The notes under the pieces are model-generated. The model was not told the DNA's origin. It was given only the letters and a program-made list of their open reading frames with translations, and ran no database searches. DNA of 49,708 bases from an uncultured Collinsella sp. (GTDB taxonomy: Bacteria; Actinomycetota; Coriobacteriia; Coriobacteriales; Coriobacteriaceae), in the NCBI GenBank assembly GCA_902475445.1, contig CABRZN010000003.1, positions 1 to 49,708 on the forward strand. The letters run 5' to 3'. Below, piece after piece: positions 24,840 to 32,793 of the stretch. Within the stretch, counting starts at the first letter, position 1. Every line of letters begins with the position of its first letter. Position numbers and translations under genes: made by a program.

Positions 24840-27311
24840 CTATTGTGGCGCGACCTGTGCGAGGCGAGTGCGTGCGACTGCTGCCTGACCGTAGGCGATG
24901 CAGCCGTCATTGACGGGTACGGTGTGGGGGACAAGGACAGTAAAGCCTGCGCTTTTGAGCTCGCGGGTGAGAAGCTGAAGCAGAAGTCGGTTCATGAACA
25001 CGCCGCCCGAGAGCGCGACGGTGTCGATGCCCTCGTGCACGCAGATATCGCTGGCGATGCGCGCCGAGGAGCGCGCGACGGCGACATGGAAATCGAGTGC
25101 GAGCCTGTCGGCGGGCGCTCCGGCTTCAATTCCTCCCAAAAGTGCCTCAAAGAGTGCTTTCTGGTCCAGAACATAGGGGCCGTCCAGCCACGATGGGTCA
25201 GATGCGGAATAGCCGGCGTTGTCGTCGGGAAAATGGGCGATTTCGCTGTCGAGCGCGCGCCAGGCGGCGGCTTCGAGCTCGATGGCGGGTTCGCCCTCGT
25301 AGGTTGCCTGGCCGCAAATGCCCAAAATCGCGGCTGCGGCATCAAACAGGCGACCCATGCTGCTGGTACGCGGGCTGTTGATGCCGCGCTCGATCATGGT
25401 GGCTGTCACGCTGCGCGTTTGCTCGTCGAGGCTGTCCAAAAGCCGAGCGGCACCTGGGTGCTCGAGCAGACCGAGCTCACTGAGCAGGGCAAAGGCGTTG
25501 CGGCGGGCGTCGCGCACGGAGGCCGCCCCGCCGGGGAGCGCCCAGGTGCGCAAATGCGCGGCGCGTTCAAAGCCGCCAAGGCTGGCAACAAGAAACTCGC
25601 CGCCCCAAATGGTCCCATCGGTGCCGGCGCCGGTGCCGTCAAAGGCGATGCCAAGGACACGCGCGTCGGTTGTAAGCTGGCCCGCGGCGATGGCCTCGGC
25701 CATTACGCTCGCGATATGCGCATGATGGTGCTGCACCTCGACGAGTGGCAGATTGCATTTTCGCGCCTGCTCGCGCGCCCACTGGCCCGATAGATAGCTG
25801 GGGTGTACATCGCAGGCCAAGGCGGCGGGCGCCAAATCAAAGAGATCTTCCAAGCGCGTGCGCGCGGCGTTCCAGGCATCGAAGGTCCCGCCGTTTTCAA
25901 CATCGCCGATATGCTGCGACACAAAACAGGTCGCCTCGCCGTTCGTCCCTTCACGCGTGAGCGCAATCGTGGCCTTTTGTTGCGGCCCGCAGGCGAGTAC
26001 GCAGGACGGAGCGCCGTCGAGCTCCGGCAACGACAGCGGCTGCGGCGCATATCCGCGTGCGCGACGCACGGGCATGACGTCGCCGTCGACCACGCGTACC
26101 ACGGAGTCGTCGTAGCGCGACAGAATTGCGCGGTCGTTGCCGAGCAACGCGTCGGCGATGCCGGCGGCAACGAGATGCTCCCATGCAAGGGCATCGTCGG
26201 TCTCGATGGGCTCTTCGCTCAGGTTTCCGCTGGTCATGACGAGTGCGCTCATGCCGCGCGCCGCGGCCGCGGCGAGCAGTAAATGTTGAAGCGGGGTGTA
26301 GGGGAGCATGACGCCGAGCTCGGGCAAGTCGTGCGCGACGGATGGCGCGAGCTCAGGGGCGTCGGGGGAGCCGTAGGCGTCGTTGCCGGTTGCGCGGCGA
26401 CGCAGCAGCACGATGGGACGAACGCTGCCGGCAAGAAGATTACGCTCAACGCCATCGATGTGACACAGGCGCTCGGCGTCGGCAAGGTCGCGCACCATAA
26501 CGGCAAGCGGCTTATTGCTGCGACGCTTGCGACGGCGCAGCTCGCGTACCGCTTGTTCGTTGGTGGCATCGCAGGCCAGGTGGAATCCGCCCAGACCCTT
26601 GATGGCGACGATGCCGCCGCCAGCCAGCAGCTCGACGCAGCGTTCGATGATGGCATCGCTGGCCTCGCGCGTGGAGCCGACGGCTGGTGTCGCGTCGACC
26701 GCCGTTGGCACAACACCGCAATTGACCTCACGCCACGTAATATGCGGTCCACAATCAAAGCAGGCATCGGGCTGCGCGTGAAATCGCCGATCGAGCGGAT
26801 CGGCATACTCTGCGGCGCAGGTGGGGCACATGGGAAAGCGATTCATCGAGGTGGCCGCTCGGTCATAGGGCAGCGAGCGAATGATGGTAAAGCGCGGTCC
26901 GCAGTTGGTGCAGTTGATAAAGGGATAGTGAAAGCGTCGGTCGGCGGGGTCGAACAGCTCGCGCAGGCAGTCGTCGCACGTGGCGATGTCGGGTGAGATG
27001 AGCGTCGTGTGGGCAGTTTGATCCTGTGACGCCACAATGCGAAAACCCTGCTCGTTAGCGGCGTCCCAGTTGCCGGGTGCTAGGTCCATAACCTCGACAT
27101 GCTCAACGCGGGTCGCGGCAGGCGCGTGCTCCGACAGCGTGGCGACAAAGCCGTCGAGCGCCTCGACCGAAGCGTGCGCCTCGATATGCACGCCGTCGCC
27201 CGCGTTGAGCACCCAGCCGCAAATGCCGTGCGCCATGGCCTCGCGATACACAAACGGTCGCATGCCGACACCCTGCACAATGCCCGTTACATGGATATGC
27301 GCATGTCGCAT
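24840..27311 (-). CDS. hypF: carbamoyltransferase HypF
   Basis: HypF turns carbamoyl phosphate into carbamoyl-AMP and transfers the carbamoyl to HypE. The 823-residue protein has all four parts: an acylphosphatase domain (HIHVTGIVQGVGMRPFVYREA, residues 1-90), two zinc motifs (CDDCLRELFDP...CTNCGPRF and CPTCAAEY...CFDCGPH, about 110-190), a YrdC-like domain (GIVAIKGLGGFHLACDATNE), and a Kae1-like C-terminal domain (VEVQHHHAHIASVMAE, GIAFDGTGAGTDGTIWGGEF). The ATG at 27311 has GGAGG five bases upstream. It lies 29 bases after nikR, consistent with one transcript from the nikR end. Confidence 0.96.
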   Translation of the reverse strand: MRHAHIHVTGIVQGVGMRPFVYREAMAHGICGWVLNAGDGVHIEAHASVEALDGFVATLSEHAPAATRVEHVEVMDLAPGNWDAANEQGFRIVASQDQTAHTTLISPDIATCDDCLRELFDPADRRFHYPFINCTNCGPRFTIIRSLPYDRAATSMNRFPMCPTCAAEYADPLDRRFHAQPDACFDCGPHITWREVNCGVVPTAVDATPAVGSTREASDAIIERCVELLAGGGIVAIKGLGGFHLACDATNEQAVRELRRRKRRSNKPLAVMVRDLADAERLCHIDGVERNLLAGSVRPIVLLRRRATGNDAYGSPDAPELAPSVAHDLPELGVMLPYTPLQHLLLAAAAARGMSALVMTSGNLSEEPIETDDALAWEHLVAAGIADALLGNDRAILSRYDDSVVRVVDGDVMPVRRARGYAPQPLSLPELDGAPSCVLACGPQQKATIALTREGTNGEATCFVSQHIGDVENGGTFDAWNAARTRLEDLFDLAPAALACDVHPSYLSGQWAREQARKCNLPLVEVQHHHAHIASVMAEAIAAGQLTTDARVLGIAFDGTGAGTDGTIWGGEFLVASLGGFERAAHLRTWALPGGAASVRDARRNAFALLSELGLLEHPGAARLLDSLDEQTRSVTATMIERGINSPRTSSMGRLFDAAAAILGICGQATYEGEPAIELEAAAWRALDSEIAHFPDDNAGYSASDPSWLDGPYVLDQKALFEALLGGIEAGAPADRLALDFHVAVARSSARIASDICVHEGIDTVALSGGVFMNRLLLQLLTRELKSAGFTVLVPHTVPVNDGCIAYGQAAVARTRLAQVAPQ

Positions 27312-27340
27312 GCGACCCTCCTTCGTTGAAATGTGTGCTG

Positions 27341-27853
27341 TTACAGCCCCAAGCTCTGCTTGGTGGCGGCGCACGTGAGCTCGCCGTGCTTAACGCCGCG
27401 CAGGCCCAGCAGACGGTCAGCCAGCTCGTAGACACGTTCGCCGCGACCCTTGAGCGCCAGAATCTCCAAGCAGTTGTGGTGATCCAGATGCACGTGCATG
27501 GTCGATACGATCTCGTCGGTGTAGTCGTGCTGCACTTCGTCCAGACGGCGCGTCAGATCGCCGGTGTGATGGTCGTAGATCATGGTGAGCGACCCGATAA
27601 CATGCTCATCGGGCGTGCGCATCTGCTCCTTGGCGATCGAGGCGCGAATCAGGTCGCGCACGGCCTCGGAGCGGTTGGCCACGACGCCGCGGCGCGCGAT
27701 CTGTTCGTCAAAACGGCGCAGCAGGTCGTCCGGTGCGGTAACCGAAAAGCGGACCAGCTCGGAGCCGGAGCCACTACAGTGGCAGCCTGCGTCACCATCC
27801 GCCCCGTGCGGATGCTCGTGCTCGTACCCGCAGCCGTGCTCATGTTCGGCCAC
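27341..27853 (-). CDS. nikR: nickel-responsive regulator NikR with a His/Cys-rich N-terminal tail
   Basis: Ribbon-helix-helix repressor that binds DNA when loaded with nickel. The 170-residue protein has the RHH domain (ELVRFSVTAPDDLLRRFDEQIARRGVVANRSEAVRDLIRASI, about residues 32-74) and the ACT-like nickel domain with VSTMHVHLDHHNCLE, which supplies the His/His/Cys site. The first 31 residues are unusual: six His and three Cys within 26 residues (HEHGCGYEHEHPHG, then CHC), like the nickel-storing tails of some HypB proteins. The gene is in the hyp cluster, just after a small unknown gene, so it probably regulates this cluster or nickel uptake. No operator was identified. Confidence 0.9.
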   Translation of the reverse strand: MAEHEHGCGYEHEHPHGADGDAGCHCSGSGSELVRFSVTAPDDLLRRFDEQIARRGVVANRSEAVRDLIRASIAKEQMRTPDEHVIGSLTMIYDHHTGDLTRRLDEVQHDYTDEIVSTMHVHLDHHNCLEILALKGRGERVYELADRLLGLRGVKHGELTCAATKQSLGL

Positions 27854-27854
27854 G

Positions 27855-28103
27855 TTACACCAGCTTCACGGAGCCGACGGAGTTGTGGTCGGCCTCGATG
27901 GCTTCCTCGTAGCCCTCGAGCGCGTCATGCGCCTCGTGCAGCGCGGCCATGGCGGCCTCGAGCTTGGCGCCGATGCGCTCCATGTCAAAATTCTCGGTCG
28001 CATGCAGCAGCTGATGGCTCCACTCATGAGCGAGCTCGATGGTGTCGTCGACCTGTTTGACGCTCATGGCAAGCTGGCTCATGTTCATTCCAACATCATG
28101 CAT
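27855..28103 (-). CDS. small helical protein at the head of the nikR-hyp cluster, function unknown
   Basis: An 82-residue protein, wholly helical by appearance (MSVKQVDDTIELAHEWSHQLLHATENFDMERIGAKLEAAMAALHEAHDALEGYEEAIEADHN), with no membrane segment. It has five His in the helical part plus MHDVGMNM at the start, which could allow metal binding, but no recognisable motif. It starts with ATG 28103 behind AGGAG and ends one base before the nikR start codon, so the two are almost certainly translated together. The link to nickel or hydrogenase maturation is inferred only from position. Confidence 0.75.
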   Translation of the reverse strand: MHDVGMNMSQLAMSVKQVDDTIELAHEWSHQLLHATENFDMERIGAKLEAAMAALHEAHDALEGYEEAIEADHNSVGSVKLV

Positions 28104-28175
28104 GGAAAATCTCCTTTTGTATGGGGCAGTTCAGTGGTTCAGATTTTACTACGCCCGCTCTGCGCGCAGCTGCAT

Positions 28176-28213
28176 AAGAAAACGGGTACGAGTCTGTGCG
28201 ACCCGCACCCGTT
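28176..28213 (-). terminator. intrinsic terminator after trxA
   Basis: On the minus strand AACGGGTGCG pairs with CGTACCCGTT (one G-T pair) around a 13-base loop, followed by TTCTT. It separates trxA from the nikR-hyp cluster, which therefore needs its own promoter between about 28104 and 28175. Confidence 0.65.
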
Positions 28214-28324
28214 CACTGGGGGCTGTTTGTGACTACCATACTATCCGTGGTTGCACTCGGTGCATCCAGAAGTCCGGCGAGCGGTGCAAAAGCGCTCATA
28301 GACGGCGGGTAAGTAACAAGCGTA

Positions 28325-28645
28325 TTACAGATGCTTCTCCAGCAGCGCCTGCAGCCTCGCCTTGGGCAGAGCGCCGACCGAGCGGTCGACCTCCTCGCCG
28401 TTCTTAAAGACAATCAGCGTGGGGATGCTCATGACGCCAAACTTCATGGCCAGGTCCTGATTGTCATCGACGTTGCACTTGGCAACGGCAAGCTTGCCGG
28501 CCAGCTCGTCGGCTACCTCGTCCACGATGGGCGAGAGCGATCGGCAGGGCCCGCACCAGGGCGCCCAAAAATCAACCAGTACGGGAAGGTTGCCGCTAAC
28601 GACGGAATCGAAGTTCTCGGGGGTAATCTGCTTAATGTCAGCCAT
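28325..28645 (-). CDS. trxA: thioredoxin
   Basis: General disulfide reductase. The 106-residue protein has the active site FWAPWCGPCRSLSPIV (about residues 26-41) and the cis-proline segment MSIPTLIVFKNG. The start at 28645 gives the normal length and follows GGAGG at five bases; the open frame upstream is not needed. It is divergent from the unknown gene at 28782. A TATAAG (complement of 28700-28705) is a possible -10 but the -35 is poor. Confidence 0.96.
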   Translation of the reverse strand: MADIKQITPENFDSVVSGNLPVLVDFWAPWCGPCRSLSPIVDEVADELAGKLAVAKCNVDDNQDLAMKFGVMSIPTLIVFKNGEEVDRSVGALPKARLQALLEKHL

Positions 28646-28747
28646 GGTGACCTCCATAATGCGACGCGGCTCGGCCGCGTAAAACTCAGTACGACCGTGC
28701 TTATACCCAACGGCCCGCAAAGCAACCACTCACGGGCGGCTCTTTTA

Positions 28748-28753
28748 TATAAT
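28748..28753 (+). promoter_or_regulatory. -10 element upstream of the 28782 gene
   Basis: A perfect TATAAT 28 bases before the ATG at 28782. No good -35 is visible. An in-frame ATG at 28752 overlaps it and so cannot be the start if this is the promoter. Confidence 0.4.
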
Positions 28754-28781
28754 GGTGGGCACGCAAACGATTGGAGAGCGC

Positions 28782-29357
28782 ATGTCCACGTCACAAAGCC
28801 AAAAAAAAGAAGCCATCGCCCAGGCGGCCGAGCAGGAGCTTGCATCGCTTGCGGCCCGTGGCGTGCGCATCGCGGGCAACGCGTGCTCGCCGATCGTGCT
28901 GGTCAAAGGTGATTTGGATGATGCCGAGCGCTCGGGCGGCGAACTTGCCGCCGGCGCGGATGGTGCCGCATTGCGCAAGGCGCTCGGGGCAATCGGTTAC
29001 GCGCCCGAAGATTTTTGTGTGCTGGCGAGTGTTGCCGGCGCGGGCGACGGAGCTGTGACGGTGGGCCACGCCCTGCCGTGCGACCTGTTCCGCGAGGCAC
29101 TGGAGGCTCTGGATCCCGAGGCGGTGCTGCTGCTCGATAACAGCGCGGCCGATGTCATGCGCGAAACCTACGCCGATATGCTCGTGGCGATTGATGACTT
29201 CGACACCGCCATGCTCAAGCCCGGCCTGGTCGCCCATGTGCAGGGCCGCCGCGTGCTCGCGCTCGATGGCTTTGAGGCGGCGCTGACCGACAAAGCGGCC
29301 AAGCAGCGCATGTGGGCCTACATCAAGCAGCTGACCCCGGCGGTCGCTCCACTGTAG
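28782..29357 (+). CDS. conserved-looking protein of unknown function
   Basis: A 191-residue protein without signal or membrane segments. It starts with a charged coiled segment (STSQSQKKEAIAQAAEQELASLAARGVRIAGNAC), followed by an alpha/beta part: PIVLVKGDLDDAE, YAPEDFCVLASVAG, DPEAVLLLDNSAADVMRETYADML and GRRVLALDGFEAALTDKAAKQRMWAYIKQL. The alternation and the DPEAVLLLDN strand loosely recall the C-terminal half of uracil-DNA glycosylase-like folds, but the catalytic motifs are not evident, so I do not assign it. GGAG precedes the ATG. It is convergent with the histidine kinase gene across a 64-base GC-rich gap. Confidence 0.7.
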   Translation: MSTSQSQKKEAIAQAAEQELASLAARGVRIAGNACSPIVLVKGDLDDAERSGGELAAGADGAALRKALGAIGYAPEDFCVLASVAGAGDGAVTVGHALPCDLFREALEALDPEAVLLLDNSAADVMRETYADMLVAIDDFDTAMLKPGLVAHVQGRRVLALDGFEAALTDKAAKQRMWAYIKQLTPAVAPL

Positions 29358-29421
29358 CGGATCGGCACCGGCGAGCGATTGCCTGGCGGGCGAGGCGCGC
29401 CGCGAGATCGGCGCCGTACTT

Positions 29422-30699
29422 CTACATCACAGCGCGCAGCTCAAACCGATCGCCGTTAATGCGGAACTGGCAGTTGCCGTTCATGCGCTCCACGGCAAGT
29501 TTGATGCTCTTGGTTCCAAAGCCGTGGCCCGCATGCCGGGTCACGGGCATGCCGTCGACCATGCGCGGCGCGCGGTCAAACGTGTTGGAAACTAACAGCA
29601 ACAGCTGGCCGTCCTCAAGTCGCAGGTCAAGGTCGACGAATCGCTTTCCTTGGGGTGCGGCGCTTGCGGCGGTGATAGCGTTTTCCAAGGCATTTGAGAG
29701 CACGCTAAACAGGTCGGCGTCACCTACATGGATGGTTTCGGGTACGGCGGCGCGCAGGTTGGCGGTAATGCCGTTTCTATTAATTTCCGAGTTAAATGAC
29801 GAAAGCGCGATGTTTACGGTTTCGTTGGCGCAGAAGCGGCGTACGGCGGTGCGGTCGCCGGCTTCGCAGAGTTCGTCGATGCGTTTGAGCGCCTCGTCGG
29901 TGTGGCCCTCCTCAATTAAAGCGGCCAGGCCGCGTAGGAAGTGGCGCATATCGTGGCGAAGAATCGACAGCTCGCGCCCAGATTGACGCCAAGCCTCGAG
30001 CTCTTTGATGGCGGCGCTGTCGCGGGTTTCGAGCATCCAGCGCTCTCGCTCGGCGGTTTCCTTTTCTTCGTATTCGCGTAGGTAAACGGCAAGAAACATA
30101 AGGTAGAACGCACAGAGCGCAAATGCCAAAAACTCAACCGTTACCACCGAGCCCGAGTGGAACAGCGTGGTGTAGACGTTGGTGGCATAGTCAAAGACGT
30201 AATAGACGAGCGGCAGGATTAAAAGGATGCCCAGCTCGGTGGTGCTTTTAATCGCCAAGCGCGGACCGATGTCGCCGGCCCAATGCAACAGGACGGCAAA
30301 GACGGCGAGTGTGGTCGCGATGCGCGCCAGATAGTACGCGATCTGAGAATCGGTTGCGGCAAAGGCGGCGATGCCCATCCAATTGCTGAACTGGCAGCTC
30401 AGATAGGCACTCGTAATGCCGAGCACGGCAAGCAGCGGGCTCAGGCGGTAGCGCGCGCACAAATAGATGACGAGCGGCAGATGCACGACGAGCGGATATA
30501 CCTGGCGGGCGAAAAGCTCGCCGCCGACGGCATTGGCGAGGCCAAATGCGCATCCAGTTACGGCACCGACCAGCACCAGTTCAAGCGCATGACGCCGGTT
30601 GATCTCGATACCGCACAGCGCCGCCGAGGCAAAGACGCCAAAGAGCAGCGTCGTGGCGTGGTGGATTGCCCAAAGGACCATTTCGACCGAGGAGACCAT
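29422..30699 (-). CDS. AgrC/VirS-type GHKL sensor histidine kinase
   Basis: The 425-residue protein has six or so membrane helices in residues 1-205, a coiled linker, then the HATPase part of the LytS/AgrC class: phosphoacceptor LSILRHDMRHFLRGL (His249), N-box LSNALENAI (334-342) and G-box GHGFGTKSI (391-399). This class usually senses peptides or envelope signals. Its ATG shares one base with the response-regulator stop, so the two are coupled. No agrB/agrD-like peptide genes lie nearby, so the signal is unknown. Confidence 0.9.
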   Translation of the reverse strand: MVSSVEMVLWAIHHATTLLFGVFASAALCGIEINRRHALELVLVGAVTGCAFGLANAVGGELFARQVYPLVVHLPLVIYLCARYRLSPLLAVLGITSAYLSCQFSNWMGIAAFAATDSQIAYYLARIATTLAVFAVLLHWAGDIGPRLAIKSTTELGILLILPLVYYVFDYATNVYTTLFHSGSVVTVEFLAFALCAFYLMFLAVYLREYEEKETAERERWMLETRDSAAIKELEAWRQSGRELSILRHDMRHFLRGLAALIEEGHTDEALKRIDELCEAGDRTAVRRFCANETVNIALSSFNSEINRNGITANLRAAVPETIHVGDADLFSVLSNALENAITAASAAPQGKRFVDLDLRLEDGQLLLLVSNTFDRAPRMVDGMPVTRHAGHGFGTKSIKLAVERMNGNCQFRINGDRFELRAVM

Positions 30700-31421
30700 C
30701 AGTGTCTCCCACCCTCAAAGCGAACCGCAAAGTAGGCGTCTTGGAATCCCTGCTTGCAGCTGCGCGAAAGCGGGATGCACGCACCCGAGCGCATGACGAT
30801 GTCCGTGCGGTTAAAGTGATCGATATTGCGCAGGTTGACCTGGTAGCTGCGGTGGCATTTAAAGAAGACTGCGTTTTGCTCCAAGCGGTCCTCGACGCTG
30901 CGGAACGACTCGAGTGCCTCGATATCGCGTCCGTCGCGCAGATGGAAGACCACGTGCTTGTTGCGCGCCTCGGCATATTCGATGTCGGACAGGCGCAGGG
31001 CGTGGTAGCCAAAGGAAGTTTTGATCACGAGCTCGTCGGTTGCCGCCGGGCGCATGCTCGAAAGCTCGTCGAGCAACTGCGCCAGGCGTTCGTAAGTCAC
31101 GGGCTTGAGCAGATAGTCGAAGGCACGGACCTCGTAGGACTCCAGTGCGAACTCGGGCGACGAGGTGAGGAACACCAGGCGCGCGGCGGTATCGGCTTGG
31201 CGCAATTCGCGCGCGGTGTCCATGCCGTTGACGAGCGGCATGATCATGTCGAGCAGGATGATGTCGGCGCGCGACGCGGCATGGCGCGCCAGCAGGTCCT
31301 CGCCGCGCGTGACGAGCGCAACATCGACCGCCGTGCCCGTCTCGGTCGACCAACGGTCGATCATCCGGTGCAGTCTATCTAGAAAAGCGACGTCGTCGTC
31401 GCAGGCAATAATCTTAAGCAT
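30699..31421 (-). CDS. LytTR-family response regulator (AgrA-like)
   Basis: The 240-residue protein has a receiver domain (acidic pocket DDD at 8-10, phosphoacceptor Asp58 in ILLDMIMP, Lys in FDYLLKPV) and a C-terminal LytTR DNA-binding domain (LVIKTSFGYHALRLSDIEYAEARNKHVVFHLRDGR...FFKCHRSYQVNLRNIDHF). It is transcribed before the sensor kinase, reversing the agrC-agrA order. The ATG at 31421 follows a GGGGG stretch. Target genes cannot be read from the window; it is divergent from the NAD operon across 290 bases. Confidence 0.92.
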   Translation of the reverse strand: MLKIIACDDDVAFLDRLHRMIDRWSTETGTAVDVALVTRGEDLLARHAASRADIILLDMIMPLVNGMDTARELRQADTAARLVFLTSSPEFALESYEVRAFDYLLKPVTYERLAQLLDELSSMRPAATDELVIKTSFGYHALRLSDIEYAEARNKHVVFHLRDGRDIEALESFRSVEDRLEQNAVFFKCHRSYQVNLRNIDHFNRTDIVMRSGACIPLSRSCKQGFQDAYFAVRFEGGRH

Positions 31422-31626
31422 TCGGCCCCCTTAGTAGTTCGATTTTGCCACATTGGGTGCGGACCGCTCGCGGAGGCGTGTCCCATTTGCGCCCCGCGTC
31501 GTGCAACTCGCGCCGAGCGGTATTGCGGTGGCGAAAGATGCCTCCAGCGCCATCGAGAGCTCGGCTTCCTCAGCTTGCCAGTTCGAAAATGGACCTGCCA
31601 CATGATTGAATCTTTATTTCAACTTT

Positions 31627-31676
31627 ACACCTAGGTTTACAGCTGTCTTGTCAGCTGTAAACCTAGGTGTCATACT
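31627..31676 (+). promoter_or_regulatory. palindromic operator over the nadABC-niaR promoter (probable NiaR site)
   Basis: A perfect inverted repeat with 19-bp arms, ACACCTAGGTTTACAGCTG (31627-31645) and its complement (31652-31670), spaced by 6 bases. Each arm itself holds a near-palindromic ACCTAGGT, so it may be two adjacent dimer sites. TTGTCA (31648-31653) and CATACT (31671-31676), 17 bases apart, form a promoter, with the right arm filling the spacer. A repressor bound here would block RNA polymerase. The last gene of the operon encodes a NiaR-type repressor, so autoregulation by niacin is the simplest reading. The remaining parts of the 31422-31711 gap show nothing clear. Confidence 0.7.
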
Positions 31677-31711
31677 AAAGCCCCAAGATTCGCCAAAAGA
31701 GAGGGGCCTTG

Positions 31712-32737
31712 ATGGCACAGAGCGCGAACATGGATGCGTCGGAGCTCGCACGCGATATCGCGGCCGGCCTAGCATCGGCAACGACGGCAACGGAGCGCGC
31801 GGCACTGGTGCCCGCAGAGCTCGTCGAGGCCATTCAGCAACTAAAAACCCAACGTGACGCGGTGATCCTGGCGCACTATTACGTGGCGCCCGAGGTGCAG
31901 GCTGTGGCCGATTACGTCGGCGACAGCTTCTACCTGGCAAAGCTTGCCAAGAGTCTGCCGCAGCAGACTATCGTGCTGTGCGGCGTGGAGTTTATGGGCG
32001 AGAGCGCCAAGCTGCTCAACCCCACCAAGACCGTGCTGCTGCCCGAGCCGGGCGCGGATTGCCCCATGGCCCATATGGTCAAGCGCGAGACGGTCGACGC
32101 GGCGCGCGCCGAGTACGGCGACGACCTGGCCGTGGTGTGCTACGTCAACTCCACGGTCGAGATCAAGAGCTGGAGCGACGTGTGCGTCACCAGCTCCAAC
32201 GCCGTTAAGATCGTGTCCGAGCTGCCGCAGCAGCATATCCTGTTCATTCCCGACCAAAACCTGGGCCGCTTCGTAGCCGAGCAGGTGCCGCAAAAGCACG
32301 TCATCCTCAACAACGGCTACTGCCCGCGCCATCACATCATCACCGTCGAGCAGATCGTCGACGTGACGGAGGCCCACCCCGACGCGCTCGTGCTGGCGCA
32401 TCCTGAGTGCAAGGCCGACGTTCTGGCCGAGGCCGACTACATCGGCTCCACCGCCGGCATCATCAAGTATGCCGAGGAGTCCGACGCGAGCGAGTTCATT
32501 ATCGTGACGGTCCGCGGCGTGCTCTACGAGCTCGAGCGCCGCTGCCAGGGCACTGGCAAGAAGTTCTACTTCCCCGCGGTGCAGCCCACCTGCGTCAACA
32601 TGGATCTCATCACGCTCGAGAAGCTCGTGCGCTGCCTGGAGACGGGCGAGGGCGAGGTGCAGATCGGCGTCTCGGACGAGGCGGCAGACCAGGCCAAGCT
32701 CACGCTCGACCGTATGCTCGAGTACGCAGCGCGCTAG
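31712..32737 (+). CDS. nadA: quinolinate synthase
   Basis: Fe-S enzyme that condenses iminoaspartate with dihydroxyacetone phosphate to quinolinate. The 341-residue protein has AVILAHYYVAPEVQAVADYVGDSF, VLCGVEFMGESAKLLNP (first cluster Cys), the DCPMAHMV segment, LNNGYCPRHHIITVEQI, LAHPECKADVLAEADYIGSTAGI (second cluster Cys) and FPAVQPTCVNM (third cluster Cys). This is the three-cysteine, roughly 340-residue class. The ATG at 31712 follows GAGGGG. It is the first gene of nadA-nadB-nadC-niaR. Confidence 0.96.
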   Translation: MAQSANMDASELARDIAAGLASATTATERAALVPAELVEAIQQLKTQRDAVILAHYYVAPEVQAVADYVGDSFYLAKLAKSLPQQTIVLCGVEFMGESAKLLNPTKTVLLPEPGADCPMAHMVKRETVDAARAEYGDDLAVVCYVNSTVEIKSWSDVCVTSSNAVKIVSELPQQHILFIPDQNLGRFVAEQVPQKHVILNNGYCPRHHIITVEQIVDVTEAHPDALVLAHPECKADVLAEADYIGSTAGIIKYAEESDASEFIIVTVRGVLYELERRCQGTGKKFYFPAVQPTCVNMDLITLEKLVRCLETGEGEVQIGVSDEAADQAKLTLDRMLEYAAR

Positions 32738-32740
32738 AAC

Positions 32741-32775
32741 AATGTTGCATGAGGGACGGTCCCTTATGTCACATT
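32741..32775. repeat. palindrome with GGGACGGTCCC core between nadA and nadB
   Basis: AATGTTGCATGAGGGAC and GGTCCCTTATGTCACATT form an imperfect palindrome three bases after the nadA stop. It may be a REP-like insertion or an mRNA hairpin that tunes expression within the operon. It ends just before the nadB ribosome site GGGAGAGG (32780-32787). Confidence 0.65.
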
Positions 32776-32793
32776 ACAAGGGAGAGGATTCCT

